Source: Symsagittifera roscoffensis
Lineage: Eukaryota; Xenacoelomorpha; Acoela; Convolutidae
Direction: 5' to 3'
DNA: 64,000 nucleotides
Assembly (NCBI RefSeq): GCF_963678635.1
Contig: NC_087070.1
Span: 44,869,467 to 44,933,466 of the forward strand
The translations under genes and the position numbers were made by a program. A model generated the notes under the pieces. The model saw nothing but the letters and a program-made list of their open reading frames with translations. It was not told the DNA's origin and did not search any database. This document shows positions 11,579-20,479 of this stretch, piece by piece (the first letter of the stretch is position 1; each line of letters opens with the position of its first letter).

Positions 11579-11863
11579 ATGACTAACTTTTATCCAGTAA
11601 ATACAACAGCATTTAATTTAAAACTAAATATAAAAAATAAATCCACAAAAATTATTTGGTATATCACCAATATCCAAAAAGATCAAATCACAATTTTGTC
11701 CAAACACCCACACAAAAATATTCACGAATTAACCATTCTCTCCAGCAGCAATACCCCAGAGATAACTTCCATCTTAAAAAAGCTTAATCAGCCCCATAGC
11801 AATATTGATCTATCTAACAAAAATTCGTATTCATTGAACCCAGCAAACTTCATTGTAACTTAA
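11579..11863 (+). CDS. Small leader ORF B of the LTR element, copy 1 (paralogue of ORF A)
   Basis: An ATG ORF of 94 residues, 192 bp after ORF A and 94 bp before gag. It aligns with ORF A across the middle (KIIWYITN, KD.I.ILSKHP, HEL, TPE, IL), roughly one residue in three identical, and the C-termini diverge (Ser/Asn-rich here). Both ORFs being kept open in both array units argues that they are translated. Access by ribosomes would need a spliced or internally initiated RNA because ORF A and several short upstream frames precede it. Function unknown. Confidence 0.6.
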   Translation: MTNFYPVNTTAFNLKLNIKNKSTKIIWYITNIQKDQITILSKHPHKNIHELTILSSSNTPEITSILKKLNQPHSNIDLSNKNSYSLNPANFIVT

Positions 11864-11957
11864 ATACAATTATTTCAGTCCGAACAATTGATCAGTACAC
11901 AACACATCCAAAACCCTTTATATATTGTTAACAAAACATTGAGTGAATTAAACAAAG

Positions 11958-13052
11958 ATGGCAAACGTAGTAGCATACCCAGATTTAGCTCTCGAAAAGT
12001 TTACCGGCTTAGATCCGAATGAAGATGCAAGAGATTTTCTTGATATAGTAGAGAAAAAGATAGCATTTTCCCTAGGCACTAGACCAGGAGACGCAGGTGA
12101 CGAACAAGACGCATATGATAACAGACAAAGAGCCTTATTTGGTTCAATATTAAGAGGTCCAGCCGCTCAATGGTATCAGGGATTAGCAGCAAACTTACCT
12201 TGGAATGATATAAGAGATCAATTCATAGATAGATTCACTGATGATAAAGATAAGTATAGGAGACGAATAGAAGCAGAAAACATAAAAAGACAACCTGATG
12301 AATTCATTAAAAGCTACATACATAGATTAAGCGCCGCAGTAGACCGTGGATGGCCTAATCCAACTTTTAATGATGATCAAAGAACAGCAAAGAAAATGGA
12401 ATTCTTTGTACGCGGCTTAAGCCCGCCAGGCTTGAAACAAAAGGCTCATCAATTCCTAATTGAGAATCCACCCGCAACATGGCAACAATTAAAAGATCAT
12501 ATTGCAACAAAAGACTTAAGTTTTGCAGTAAGTAGTGAGTTTACTGGAACAGCCTCAAGTAGTGTTGATAATAAGTTGGAGATAGAAGGAATAAAGGATC
12601 AGCTTAAGGAGTTAACAGGACTAATGAAAGATCATAAAATAAACGCAGCTTATAATCCACATGAGCATAGAAACAAACAAAACAACCCAATGTTTTGCAA
12701 CTGGTGTTGCATGTCAGGCCACACGATAAGCCATTGCTCTAAATATAACGATCAACAGGAGCAAAATTATAACTCGCTTCAATTAAGAGAGAATTCAAAC
12801 AGAAGTCACCATAACTATAGCAAGAGTAGGTCAAGAGTAGACAACAATTTCAATGACATAAACTCTCAGCAAGAGTTCAGGCACTTGTCAAACTTCAATG
12901 AAAGTTCTCAATCGCGTGACAGGTCGAACAGTAAGAAACACTTCAACGAAAATAACGATTATCATTCACCTTACCAGATCCACAACTTTAGTGATGATGA
13001 CATTCCAGGAGACTATACCGATAATGAGTGTGAACTTGTGAATTTAAACTAG
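11958..13052 (+). CDS. gag: Gag polyprotein of the LTR element, copy 1
   Basis: A 364-residue ORF from AAAGATGGCAAAC. Residues about 50-180 look like the retrotransposon Gag capsid core: ILRGPAAQWYQGL, then DIRDQFIDRF, then a helical QPDEFIKSYIHRL block and MEFFVRGL. Residues 247-260 form one CCHC zinc knuckle (C-x2-C-x4-H-x4-C: CNWCCMSGHTISHC) that would bind element RNA. The tail (261-364) is Asn/Ser/His-rich and polar. Gag would form the cytoplasmic particle packaging the RNA. The stop codon TAG at 13050-13052 is directly preceded by the frameshift heptamer TTTAAAC. Compared with copy 2 it has four extra residues (12 bp) near residue 190. Confidence 0.9.
   Translation: MANVVAYPDLALEKFTGLDPNEDARDFLDIVEKKIAFSLGTRPGDAGDEQDAYDNRQRALFGSILRGPAAQWYQGLAANLPWNDIRDQFIDRFTDDKDKYRRRIEAENIKRQPDEFIKSYIHRLSAAVDRGWPNPTFNDDQRTAKKMEFFVRGLSPPGLKQKAHQFLIENPPATWQQLKDHIATKDLSFAVSSEFTGTASSSVDNKLEIEGIKDQLKELTGLMKDHKINAAYNPHEHRNKQNNPMFCNWCCMSGHTISHCSKYNDQQEQNYNSLQLRENSNRSHHNYSKSRSRVDNNFNDINSQQEFRHLSNFNESSQSRDRSNSKKHFNENNDYHSPYQIHNFSDDDIPGDYTDNECELVNLN
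13043..13049 (+). promoter_or_regulatory. Programmed -1 ribosomal frameshift site TTTAAAC (copy 1)
   Basis: In the gag frame the codons read AAT TTA AAC TAG, so the heptamer is in the X XXY YYZ register (T TTA AAC) with the stop as the next codon. A -1 slip moves ribosomes into the frame that carries the protease. That frame is open from 13034 and stays open to the end of the protease. TTTAAAC is among the strongest known eukaryotic slippery heptamers. Conserved in copy 2 at 21553-21559. No stem-loop or pseudoknot downstream was evaluated. Confidence 0.85.
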
Positions 13053-13726
13053 ATCAGTCTCCGTCCGAACCAAAAATACAATTATACATTAACTTATACC
13101 AACATCCCGTCGGAGACAAAAATAAAAATAACGGTCTGGAAACCCAATTTCTACTAGACACTGGAGCAACATGTTCACTTATTAATTTTGACAGTTATGA
13201 ACAAAATTGTAAAATACAGCCTCTACAGCTGAATAAATCTAGATCAAACACAGTTGCTGTTAATGGAGAAAACCTTAAACTTATAGGTTATACCAATTTT
13301 GACTCAACTTTTGGTACAAACACTGATAATCCGGTAAAAATCAAAGCATGGATTTCAGCTGAGAACGGATGCGATCTAAATATATTAGGAATGGATTTCA
13401 TTTCTCACAACATTAAATCAATAAACTTTCCAAATTTAAACTTAGAATTAAAAAAATACCCAGATATAACAGTTCCTATCAGTATTATAAGAAGCAAAAT
13501 TTATCCATATCTAAGCTTTTATCAAAATGTATTTCTTGATAAAAATATAACTATTGCACCAAAATCATCCCGCGTAATTTCATTTTCTCCAGCAGGCATA
13601 GTTTTCACTTATTGTAGGAATGAAATTAAGTCAATGCCTATCGTACTAAAAAATTCCAGGGAATCAAAAGTAGACATAAACAAAGGTGTAATAGATCAAA
13701 CATTTGAAAACATAGAAATAAAATAA
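13043..13726 (+). CDS. pro: Retropepsin (protease) frame reached by -1 frameshift, copy 1
   Basis: This frame continues Gag after the slip at TTTAAAC and ends TAA at 13726, about 227 residues. The aspartic protease signature LLDTGATCSLI sits at about 13151-13183 with the catalytic Asp codon GAC at 13157. The second family signature, NILGMDFI (normally ILG(R/M)D near the C-terminus of the protease fold), is at 13379-13402. It would cleave Gag inside the particle. The first ATG in the frame (13391) lies after the catalytic site, so translation from it would give no enzyme, which supports the frameshift model. Compared with copy 2 a 63-bp (21-codon) in-frame segment after about 13606 is missing. 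The frame ends with no RT downstream. Confidence 0.85.
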   Translation, partial: FKLDQSPSEPKIQLYINLYQHPVGDKNKNNGLETQFLLDTGATCSLINFDSYEQNCKIQPLQLNKSRSNTVAVNGENLKLIGYTNFDSTFGTNTDNPVKIKAWISAENGCDLNILGMDFISHNIKSINFPNLNLELKKYPDITVPISIIRSKIYPYLSFYQNVFLDKNITIAPKSSRVISFSPAGIVFTYCRNEIKSMPIVLKNSRESKVDINKGVIDQTFENIEIK

Positions 13727-15316
13727 ACCCATTTCTTCCCTTTAAAATAATTATAAATATGAAGTTTCCATTAAAACTTTTATAACGCTTTAAGTTTGTG
13801 AAGTTTACCTAACATTTTGTATACTGAGCAGTAAATTTAATTTAATCCTACTAAAAAACAAGATTACGAGTTTTGTCCTACAAATATACTACAATGAAAA
13901 GCGGTTCTGTATGACACCAAAAGGATATGCCAAAATGCATGAACACGGATTTAATTCTTAATTGAGATTGAAAACAGTCAAGTACGCTAACAATTTTGGA
14001 CCATCCTCAAAATCAAATAAAAATAGAGGGATCGGAATCCAATGGCTCAGACAGTTTTTCGACTTCAACATATTTGCAAAAAAAAAATTGCAAAAGGCCA
14101 GGAGTTTAAAATATTACAGTTTTACGAGTCTATAATAATTTCATTTTCAGGCGGTTTTATTAGCTGAAAAATCAGTATTACACTTCAGGGAATGTCAAAT
14201 TACCCTACGTACAATAACGAGAATTAATAGAGTGAAACCTTTGATGAAAGAACTAGCCAATGCAAAATTGTAACAAACTCATTCTGCGGAGTTAAATTGC
14301 ACCATCGGATTCCTCTTAGGGCCCAAGAAGGGACCGATGACATTATTTTTATCTTTGTAGTTTTCAAGTTACAAAATGCAAACTAGAAGAAATTCATCAA
14401 AAAGGGAAATATCACCTCCTTTCTTCTCAACACATTGAGTAAAATTTTCACCAATATTCTTTATCATAAAATGGGCGAACAATGTTTTTCGACCCGACCC
14501 GCCGCAGATTTATGCCAGCATTTGTTGGTGGCTTCATGTAGCCTTTTTAAAATTATGGTACCATATTCTTTCAACAACGCAAATGCTTGTTGGTGGCTGT
14601 TTGCAGCCCTTGAGACTCTTATGATTCGCTCCTCACAATTTGGCCAAAATATCAATTCGGTAGTTCAAAATCCACAACATGCAAGCATTTAAACCCTTAA
14701 AAACAACAAATTTTCAAAAGCAACACTTTGAAAATTGGACCGCATCATCCTTAAGATTGTTTACGTTAAATTTTTGCATCATAAAGTTCAGGATGACTTT
14801 CTGTACTAAAGATGTGAACATGGATTGATGCAGAGGGTTAAAACCAAAGAGGAACTAATAAACTTATCTTTTTGAACATTATACTGTTTGCAAATTGTCT
14901 GTTTAATTTTCCTTTTCTACGATATTTCATTTTGATTTGATGCTAATTCAAATCTTTTCTATTTTCTATCAAAAAATGTAACAAAAATTGCTGGTTATGA
15001 CAACCAGGTGGACATACATTTAAGATTAGGGGTTAATTAATGCCCAAATTTCCATTTTTTGCTTTAAATACATAAATTTAATATCTGAGCTTAACTCAGT
15101 GTTGTAAAGTGCTTTATTCCTGTGGTTAATAAACACCATGATCGTTTTTCTTCATTTGTTTTCCGTGGTGGGTTTGTGTGAAACCACAAGATTATATTTT
15201 CCACCTTTTATATATAAAAAATTTTACACTTTGTCCTTAATTGTTCAAACATTTGATAATTAGCCTTAATATCCGAATGTAATTCGGGATTTTGAATATT
15301 TGGTCATTTTATATTG
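13727..15316 (+). other. Non-coding middle of copy 1 where pol would be expected
   Basis: About 1.6 kb between the protease stop and the 3' ORF. I looked for RT (Y/F-x-DD), RNase H and integrase (HHCC, DDE) motifs in all frames offered and found none. At 14510-14610 a phrase GC..GCAT/CTTGTTGGTGGCT is present twice about 75 bp apart. A short GGGCCCAAGAAGGGACC inverted motif lies near 14320. The stretch could hold packaging signals or simply filler. Nothing definite is seen. Confidence 0.4.
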
Positions 15317-15817
15317 ATGTTTAGCAAAATGGAATATGACCCAATTTTAAACTGGAACTGCAGAAATGCAGACCCAGCACCAGAGGAGTTTAAAAGAAAG
15401 CTGCCTCGCAGGAAGAAACAACGAAAACCTGTAGCAGTACAATCTTTGTCAATGGACGATGGGTTAAATAAGAATCCTCGCAGCTTTCCCAGTTTAACCC
15501 AAAGATTGGAGCTGCAGAAGTGCAGAGAAACCAAATTGGATACGGAAAACCCAAAATATATAACGAGTTTAAAGTACTCAATAAAAGAAAATTATAACAG
15601 ATGGAAACTGCCATCGTTCATTGAAGTCGTCAACTCAACGACAATGGAAAAGGCGATGATGCCTATCGATTTCATAACCCAGCAAGAAGTGGTTATAAAG
15701 AACGAAACCAACTTCTGGAAATTAAAGAAGAGGGAGGAAAACGGCTACATCCTCAAGGCAGGAGGCACGCAAGTCACCATCCCGTTCGAGGGAATAACTG
15801 TTTTCCGAACCATGTAA
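15317..15817 (+). CDS. 3' accessory ORF with basic nuclear-signal-like stretch, copy 1
   Basis: An ATG ORF of 166 residues (an alternative ATG at 15332 gives MEYDP). I do not recognise the family. Residues about 28-37 are strongly basic (KLPRRKKQRKP), resembling a nuclear localisation or arginine-rich RNA-binding stretch. The C-terminal half (PSFIEVVNS... QQEVVIKNET... GTQVTIPFEGITVF) looks beta-strand-rich. G/C content is higher than in the surrounding leader DNA and the ORF is nearly identical in copy 2, so it is probably a real gene. It is positioned before the 3' LTR, where complex retroelements keep env or regulatory genes. There is no membrane segment or signal peptide, so it is not an envelope protein. 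Function unknown. Confidence 0.65.
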   Translation: MFSKMEYDPILNWNCRNADPAPEEFKRKLPRRKKQRKPVAVQSLSMDDGLNKNPRSFPSLTQRLELQKCRETKLDTENPKYITSLKYSIKENYNRWKLPSFIEVVNSTTMEKAMMPIDFITQQEVVIKNETNFWKLKKREENGYILKAGGTQVTIPFEGITVFRTM

Positions 15818-16002
15818 AAAACAGACAGGAAGAACAGGACGACATTCAACAACTTACGGACGGAATGAGCAGACTACGAATCAAAAACAAAATTAAAAAG
15901 AAGAAAATCGTGAAGTTGCAACAAAAACTTGAGGCTTCACAGAGGAAGATAGCGATCCTCAGATCATACAACGTGGAGCTAGAAGACGGAAGGAAGCTCT
16001 AG
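15625..16002 (+). CDS. Overlapping -1 frame with coiled-coil C-terminus, copy 1 (candidate)
   Basis: In the frame -1 to the preceding ORF, an open stretch of 125 codons overlaps its last 193 bp and runs a further 185 bp to TAG at 16002. The part beyond the overlap reads EEQDDIQQL, then LRIKNKIKKKKIVKLQQKL, then QRKIAILRSYNVELE. This is a Lys-rich stretch with Leu/Ile/Val at heptad spacing, which predicts a coiled coil. The first ATG in the frame is at 15865, leaving only 45 residues, so the longer product would need frameshifting (G GAA AAC at 15736-15742 is in -1 register) or splicing. The same frame is open in copy 2 (24197-24574). A C-terminal extension of the upstream ORF, or a separate regulatory protein, are both possible. 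Confidence 0.45.
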   Translation, partial: SRQLNDNGKGDDAYRFHNPARSGYKERNQLLEIKEEGGKRLHPQGRRHASHHPVRGNNCFPNHVKNRQEEQDDIQQLTDGMSRLRIKNKIKKKKIVKLQQKLEASQRKIAILRSYNVELEDGRKL

Positions 16003-16133
16003 ATAAAACCTAACTTATCTTTATAACTTTTTCGTTTGATGTTCTTTTTAAATTTTATAACTATAGTATTTAACCATTAAAGTGTTTAAATTTTCACCAT
16101 GGTAACTGTAAGAATCGAACAGCTTAATTTTCT

Positions 16134-16147
16134 AAAAAAGGGGTGAG
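16134..16147 (+). other. Polypurine tract of copy 1
   Basis: AAAAAAGGGGTGAG lies one base before the TGTAG start of LTR 2 and is the expected primer for plus-strand DNA synthesis. Equivalent tract before LTR 3 at 24706-24720. Confidence 0.7.
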
Positions 16148-16148
16148 T

Positions 16149-17301
16149 TGTAGTATTGAGAAATACTACACAGACAAAAGACCATTGTCTTAATTGTTTA
16201 TTTAACGACCCAATTCTAAATTGGAGCGTGCCAATTAAATTAAAGCCTCTTTTCACTAAATCAGATATTGACTGATTTACTCTTATTAGGACTATAAAAT
16301 CTTGTTTTGAAAATCCACTCCTTTTTAAATACTTGTCCAATTTTTCTCATTTTTTCGTGCTCAATATTTTAAAAGGGCGGCGATTATTTTTACGTCCCTT
16401 TTAACTTAACTTGAAACAAACTGGATAAACATTTCTCAGTCTTGCCGGCTGCACTGAAATTCTCCTTGCTTTGATTAAGCAGAGATGCACCTGCAATATG
16501 ATGCATCAGAGAGAGTAATATGAATTTTTAATCAGACAAACTGAAGGCTGCGGTTTTTATCAAAGTGGACTAATAAGTTGAAGATATTTGATTTGAAAAA
16601 ATCAAACAAAAACTAGTTGAAAATTCCCTTATTAAAAAGGGAGAACAAAGGAGCAGGTGAAACCTGAATAATTAAAGATTGAATCAGCCGCCGGTTTATG
16701 CTTACGAGCAAAAGGACTGGCCTGAAAATTTCAGTGTTTCATTTTGCTCAGTCAGCAGCAAGTCATTTCTCTTCAGTCAGTTCTTTTAAAAATAAATAAT
16801 TTTTCTTTTCTGCCCTAACACTAAAATTAATCTAGCCCTTTTCATTTATAAAAAGAGAATAAATTCTCAGTTTAAGTTTGATTTGAAAAATTATAAATCG
16901 AGATACTCGAGATACGCACCCCCGAGGAAGTCTGGACTACAAGTACCCAAAGGACTACGGCAAGACGATTCAGACGACCCAACCAGAAATGCTGAAGTGG
17001 ACAAAATCAAGGGCAACCATACATACTAATCAGCCACCGACCTTAGTAAGAAGATAAAATATTGATGAACAAAATAAGATTAGCTCAACCTCCCCTCATA
17101 GGTATATTTCTTTAAGCTGTTCGATTCATTTATATAATCTAATAACCCAGTGCTTTGTATCTAACCAACTAATTAATTCATACCTTTTCTAACTATTGTT
17201 TCTACTCTACTTTTTGTCAAGACAATTTGACGATTTAAGGTGAGACTTATAACTTAGGATAAAATTACTAAGCATTCAACCAGCAATGACCGCTTAGTAA
17301 A
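16149..17301 (+). repeat. LTR 2 of the array (shared middle LTR)
   Basis: About 1153 bp, nearly identical to LTR 1 and LTR 3, preceded by a polypurine tract and followed by a primer binding site. It serves at once as 3' LTR of unit 1 and 5' LTR of unit 2, the hallmark of LTR-LTR recombination. Confidence 0.85.
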
Positions 17302-17320
17302 ACTGGTGCGACCGCAGCAG

Positions 17321-19632
17321 AGAACTACTCCTTAAGAAATTCTTTTTCCAACAAACTAGAAACAGCTTTTAAAATTCAAAAAATATATTATTATTAGGAT
17401 CTGTGAGTATTTGTCAGATTAGTTTTCAACCTCAAAAAGCCAGAGACAATGGGTATCTTTCGATAGAAACACAATTTCATTGTCTTCTACTTGACAGATA
17501 TTCCTGGCAGGGTTCTTGCGAAATGCATCCCCTGCGCTAGCAGTCGCCCACGATATCCCTCCATCTCGAGGTCTATTAGACGGCTTTCTAACTGACATTA
17601 GCTCATGAACTTAACTATTATCTATTATTATAATAATATATAAAATTTCTGAAAGAATCGTTCTCTGCCTAAGTCCGCTAGTAATATGTACCCGTTTTGT
17701 CCAGTAATCCACTAAACTTTTGCCGAAACTTCAGTTTGAAGTTATCATCACTAAAATTAACGAAATTCTGTATTAAACTAAAGTGCTCAAAAAAGTTATT
17801 AAATATCTTCAATTATTTTTTCGAGGGAGTTAAGTGGTCATATGTGCGATCTAAGAGTACCCTAAATTGTATGATAAATTGAATTCTTCATCACATTATC
17901 TCAAACCATCCACGCTTGTTGCTATTTATTCTAATCCTTCATCAATTCTCGAGGCTTATCCTCAACTTTTCTTAAATTCATCTTAATTCTATCCACCTTA
18001 ACGTAACTTAAACCTAAATCATCCATCAGTAAAGCTACCAATTACTGAAACGAAGGAAGAAAGTAACAAAAACCAAAAAGGAAGGAACGGATTTGAGTGT
18101 TTTTTGATAAATCATTAGTTTTTTTTGACACATTTTAAATATACACCTAATAAATAATAAGATTACACACTAAAACCAATCTTAATTATTAACCACATAA
18201 CACCAAACACCAAGTCTTAGTTTCAGCACGAAATAATTAGGATTCACAACAAAAACTAAGTCTAAAACACTGACACATCCACTTTATATTGTTAAACTAA
18301 GTTTCATATGATAGCATAAGCACTAAAAAATTGATTTTTACCAGCCAAAATTTTTGGTTTCAGACTAGGTTTCAGTTATAGGGTCAAACGTTTCATTTAA
18401 AATAAGTATAGTTTCCGGTCAAATCTTTAAGTTTCTGTAAACGGATTCGGGTAAAACAGCAAAAATTGAACTAGTCAAACCAAAATTTGGATACCATAAG
18501 TCAAAAACCTGGTCTTAAATGGTACGTTTTTGTTAATTTCAGGTTTCAGAACACAAAAATTGAGTTTTTGGTCTCAAAATTGAGCTCAGAACGCCGAATT
18601 TTGACTTTCTAGAGAAAACTAACGGTGTTAAAACCCACCAAACCAATTTTAGAATTTAGTTCCTAAGGCTGAAACGTACGTGTCAGAATTGGTGTTTTTG
18701 GTTTCAGACCCAAAAATCTTGCTTCCCAAGTGAAATTTTTGTGAAATATTGAAAGATAATAGGAATCCTTAATGCACTAACAAATTTTTAAACTCAAAAA
18801 ACTTCTAGAAGGTGTTAGTTTGAGCCCTCAAACTTATAGTTTCAGAAAACTAAAATCGTCGTTTTAGGCTAAAATTTTCATCTTTTTGGCAATTTTATTG
18901 CTGGAATAGAAATATATTAGAGAGACAAATCTAAAAACTCTAAAACCAAGTGATCAAACCATAGTTTCAGTTCTAGAAATCATAGTTTCAGCCCCAAAAA
19001 CTTAGGTTTCCGCAAACAAATTTTTGATTTTGAAGTTACAAACCTGTTCAAAATTCTAATTTACACTAGACCAGCTATCAAAAACCAACTTTTTATTTTC
19101 ATGCACCGAGTTTGAGAGAGCTTAAGAGTTTTAGGTTTGAGTTTTCAAAAACTAAGTTTAAGATATCAAAAGATTCGGTTTTCTCGAATTTTTTTGCAAG
19201 ATAAAGCGAAAACCAGATATAATAAAGCGTATAGAAAATTTTAAGATTAAAACAAACTCAACTTCAGCTACCATAGTTTCAGGTTTCAGATTATCGTTTC
19301 AGTCAAAAAATTTAACAAAAAAATAAAGTTTTGAACCAATAATAACCATTAAAGGCATATAGTTATATTGTTAACCATACCATAGCATCAATAAAACTTC
19401 ACTTGAACAAAGTTTCAGGTTTCAGTTAAGGTTTCAGCGAATAAAAAACTTGAAAAACTTAGAAAAAATTTTAAAAATTTTTTTCAAAGAAATTTTTTAA
19501 ATTTCCTTATCTTATTATTAATAACCTTTGTTAATATTCAATAATTCCTAAGAGGTTTTCATTACTCTAAAACATACTAATCAAATAGTACAACTTAGCT
19601 CAAGAAAAAGAAAACAAACATCGTAAAAATTA
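17321..19632 (+). other. Leader of copy 2 with GTTTCAG motifs
   Basis: Same layout as in copy 1. Differences include a TTTCAGACTAGG phrase in place of the duplicated phrase near 18350, and an extra AT-rich ~20 bp near 19460. No ATG gene supported. Confidence 0.5.
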
Positions 19633-19908
19633 ATGTCAACACATTTTAAAATTGACGTCAGTACAATAAGTTTAAAACTCAAATTAGGAAATAAAGTCTC
19701 TAACATCATATGGTATATCACTAACACAGAAAAAGATCATATTAGTATACTAGCAAAACACCCTTACGACGATAAACACGAATTATACGTTTTTTTTCGA
19801 CGATACACTCCAGAACTTGACACAATTCTTCAGCAAATAAAAATACCAAATAATATAATTTATATACCGCAAGAACGATTAATTGCTTCACTCCCGATTG
19901 CTTTTTGA
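19633..19908 (+). CDS. Small leader ORF A, copy 2
   Basis: 91 residues, identical in protein sequence to the copy at 11111-11386. Same core motif (IIWYITN..KD, KHP, HEL, TPE) shared with ORF B. Function unknown. Confidence 0.6.
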   Translation: MSTHFKIDVSTISLKLKLGNKVSNIIWYITNTEKDHISILAKHPYDDKHELYVFFRRYTPELDTILQQIKIPNNIIYIPQERLIASLPIAF

Positions 19909-20100
19909 TATCATAATATACCTAAGCACAAAACTACTTGCATTTTAATCAAATTTTAAAAAAAAACACAAATTTTTCCTTAACAAAAATTAAAAACATA
20001 ACAAGTTCATTCCAAATTGATTAGAAAAATTCAAATATTCTTTATATTGTTTATCATTCCCTAAATAAATATTTATGTCCCTAAAATAATGTAAAATGCT

Positions 20101-20385
20101 ATGACTAACTTTTATCCAGTAAATACAACAGCATTTAATTTAAAACTAAATATAAAAAATAAATCCACAAAAATTATTTGGTATATCACCAATATCCAAA
20201 AAGATCAAATCATAATTTTGTCCAAAAACCCACACAAAAATATTCACGAATTAACCATTCTCTCCAGCAGCAATACCCCAGAGATAACTTCCATCTTAAA
20301 AAAGCTTAATCAGCCCCATAGCAATATTGATCTATCTAACAAAAATTCGTATTCATTGAACCCAGCAAACTTCATTGTAACTTAA
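20101..20385 (+). CDS. Small leader ORF B, copy 2
   Basis: 94 residues. It differs from copy 1 by two residues (Thr to Ile and His to Asn in the segment after KDQI). The frame stays intact. Paralogue of ORF A of the same unit. Confidence 0.6.
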   Translation: MTNFYPVNTTAFNLKLNIKNKSTKIIWYITNIQKDQIIILSKNPHKNIHELTILSSSNTPEITSILKKLNQPHSNIDLSNKNSYSLNPANFIVT

Positions 20386-20479
20386 ATACAATTATTTCAG
20401 TCCGAACAATTGATCAGTACACAACACATCCAAAACCCTTTATATATTGTTAACAAAACATTGAGTGAATTAAACAAAG

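Noticed and set aside
14435-14692. Overlapping plus and minus frames of 85 and 63 residues in the element middle (and 23007-23264).
   Set aside because: They overlap on opposite strands, lack motifs, the plus frame opens with TTG-type start, and an internal duplicated phrase explains the open length.
15304-15534. Minus-strand frames across the 3' accessory ORF (also 15390-15614 and copies).
   Set aside because: Shadows of the plus-strand coding sequence; the plus ORF has the ATG context and composition.
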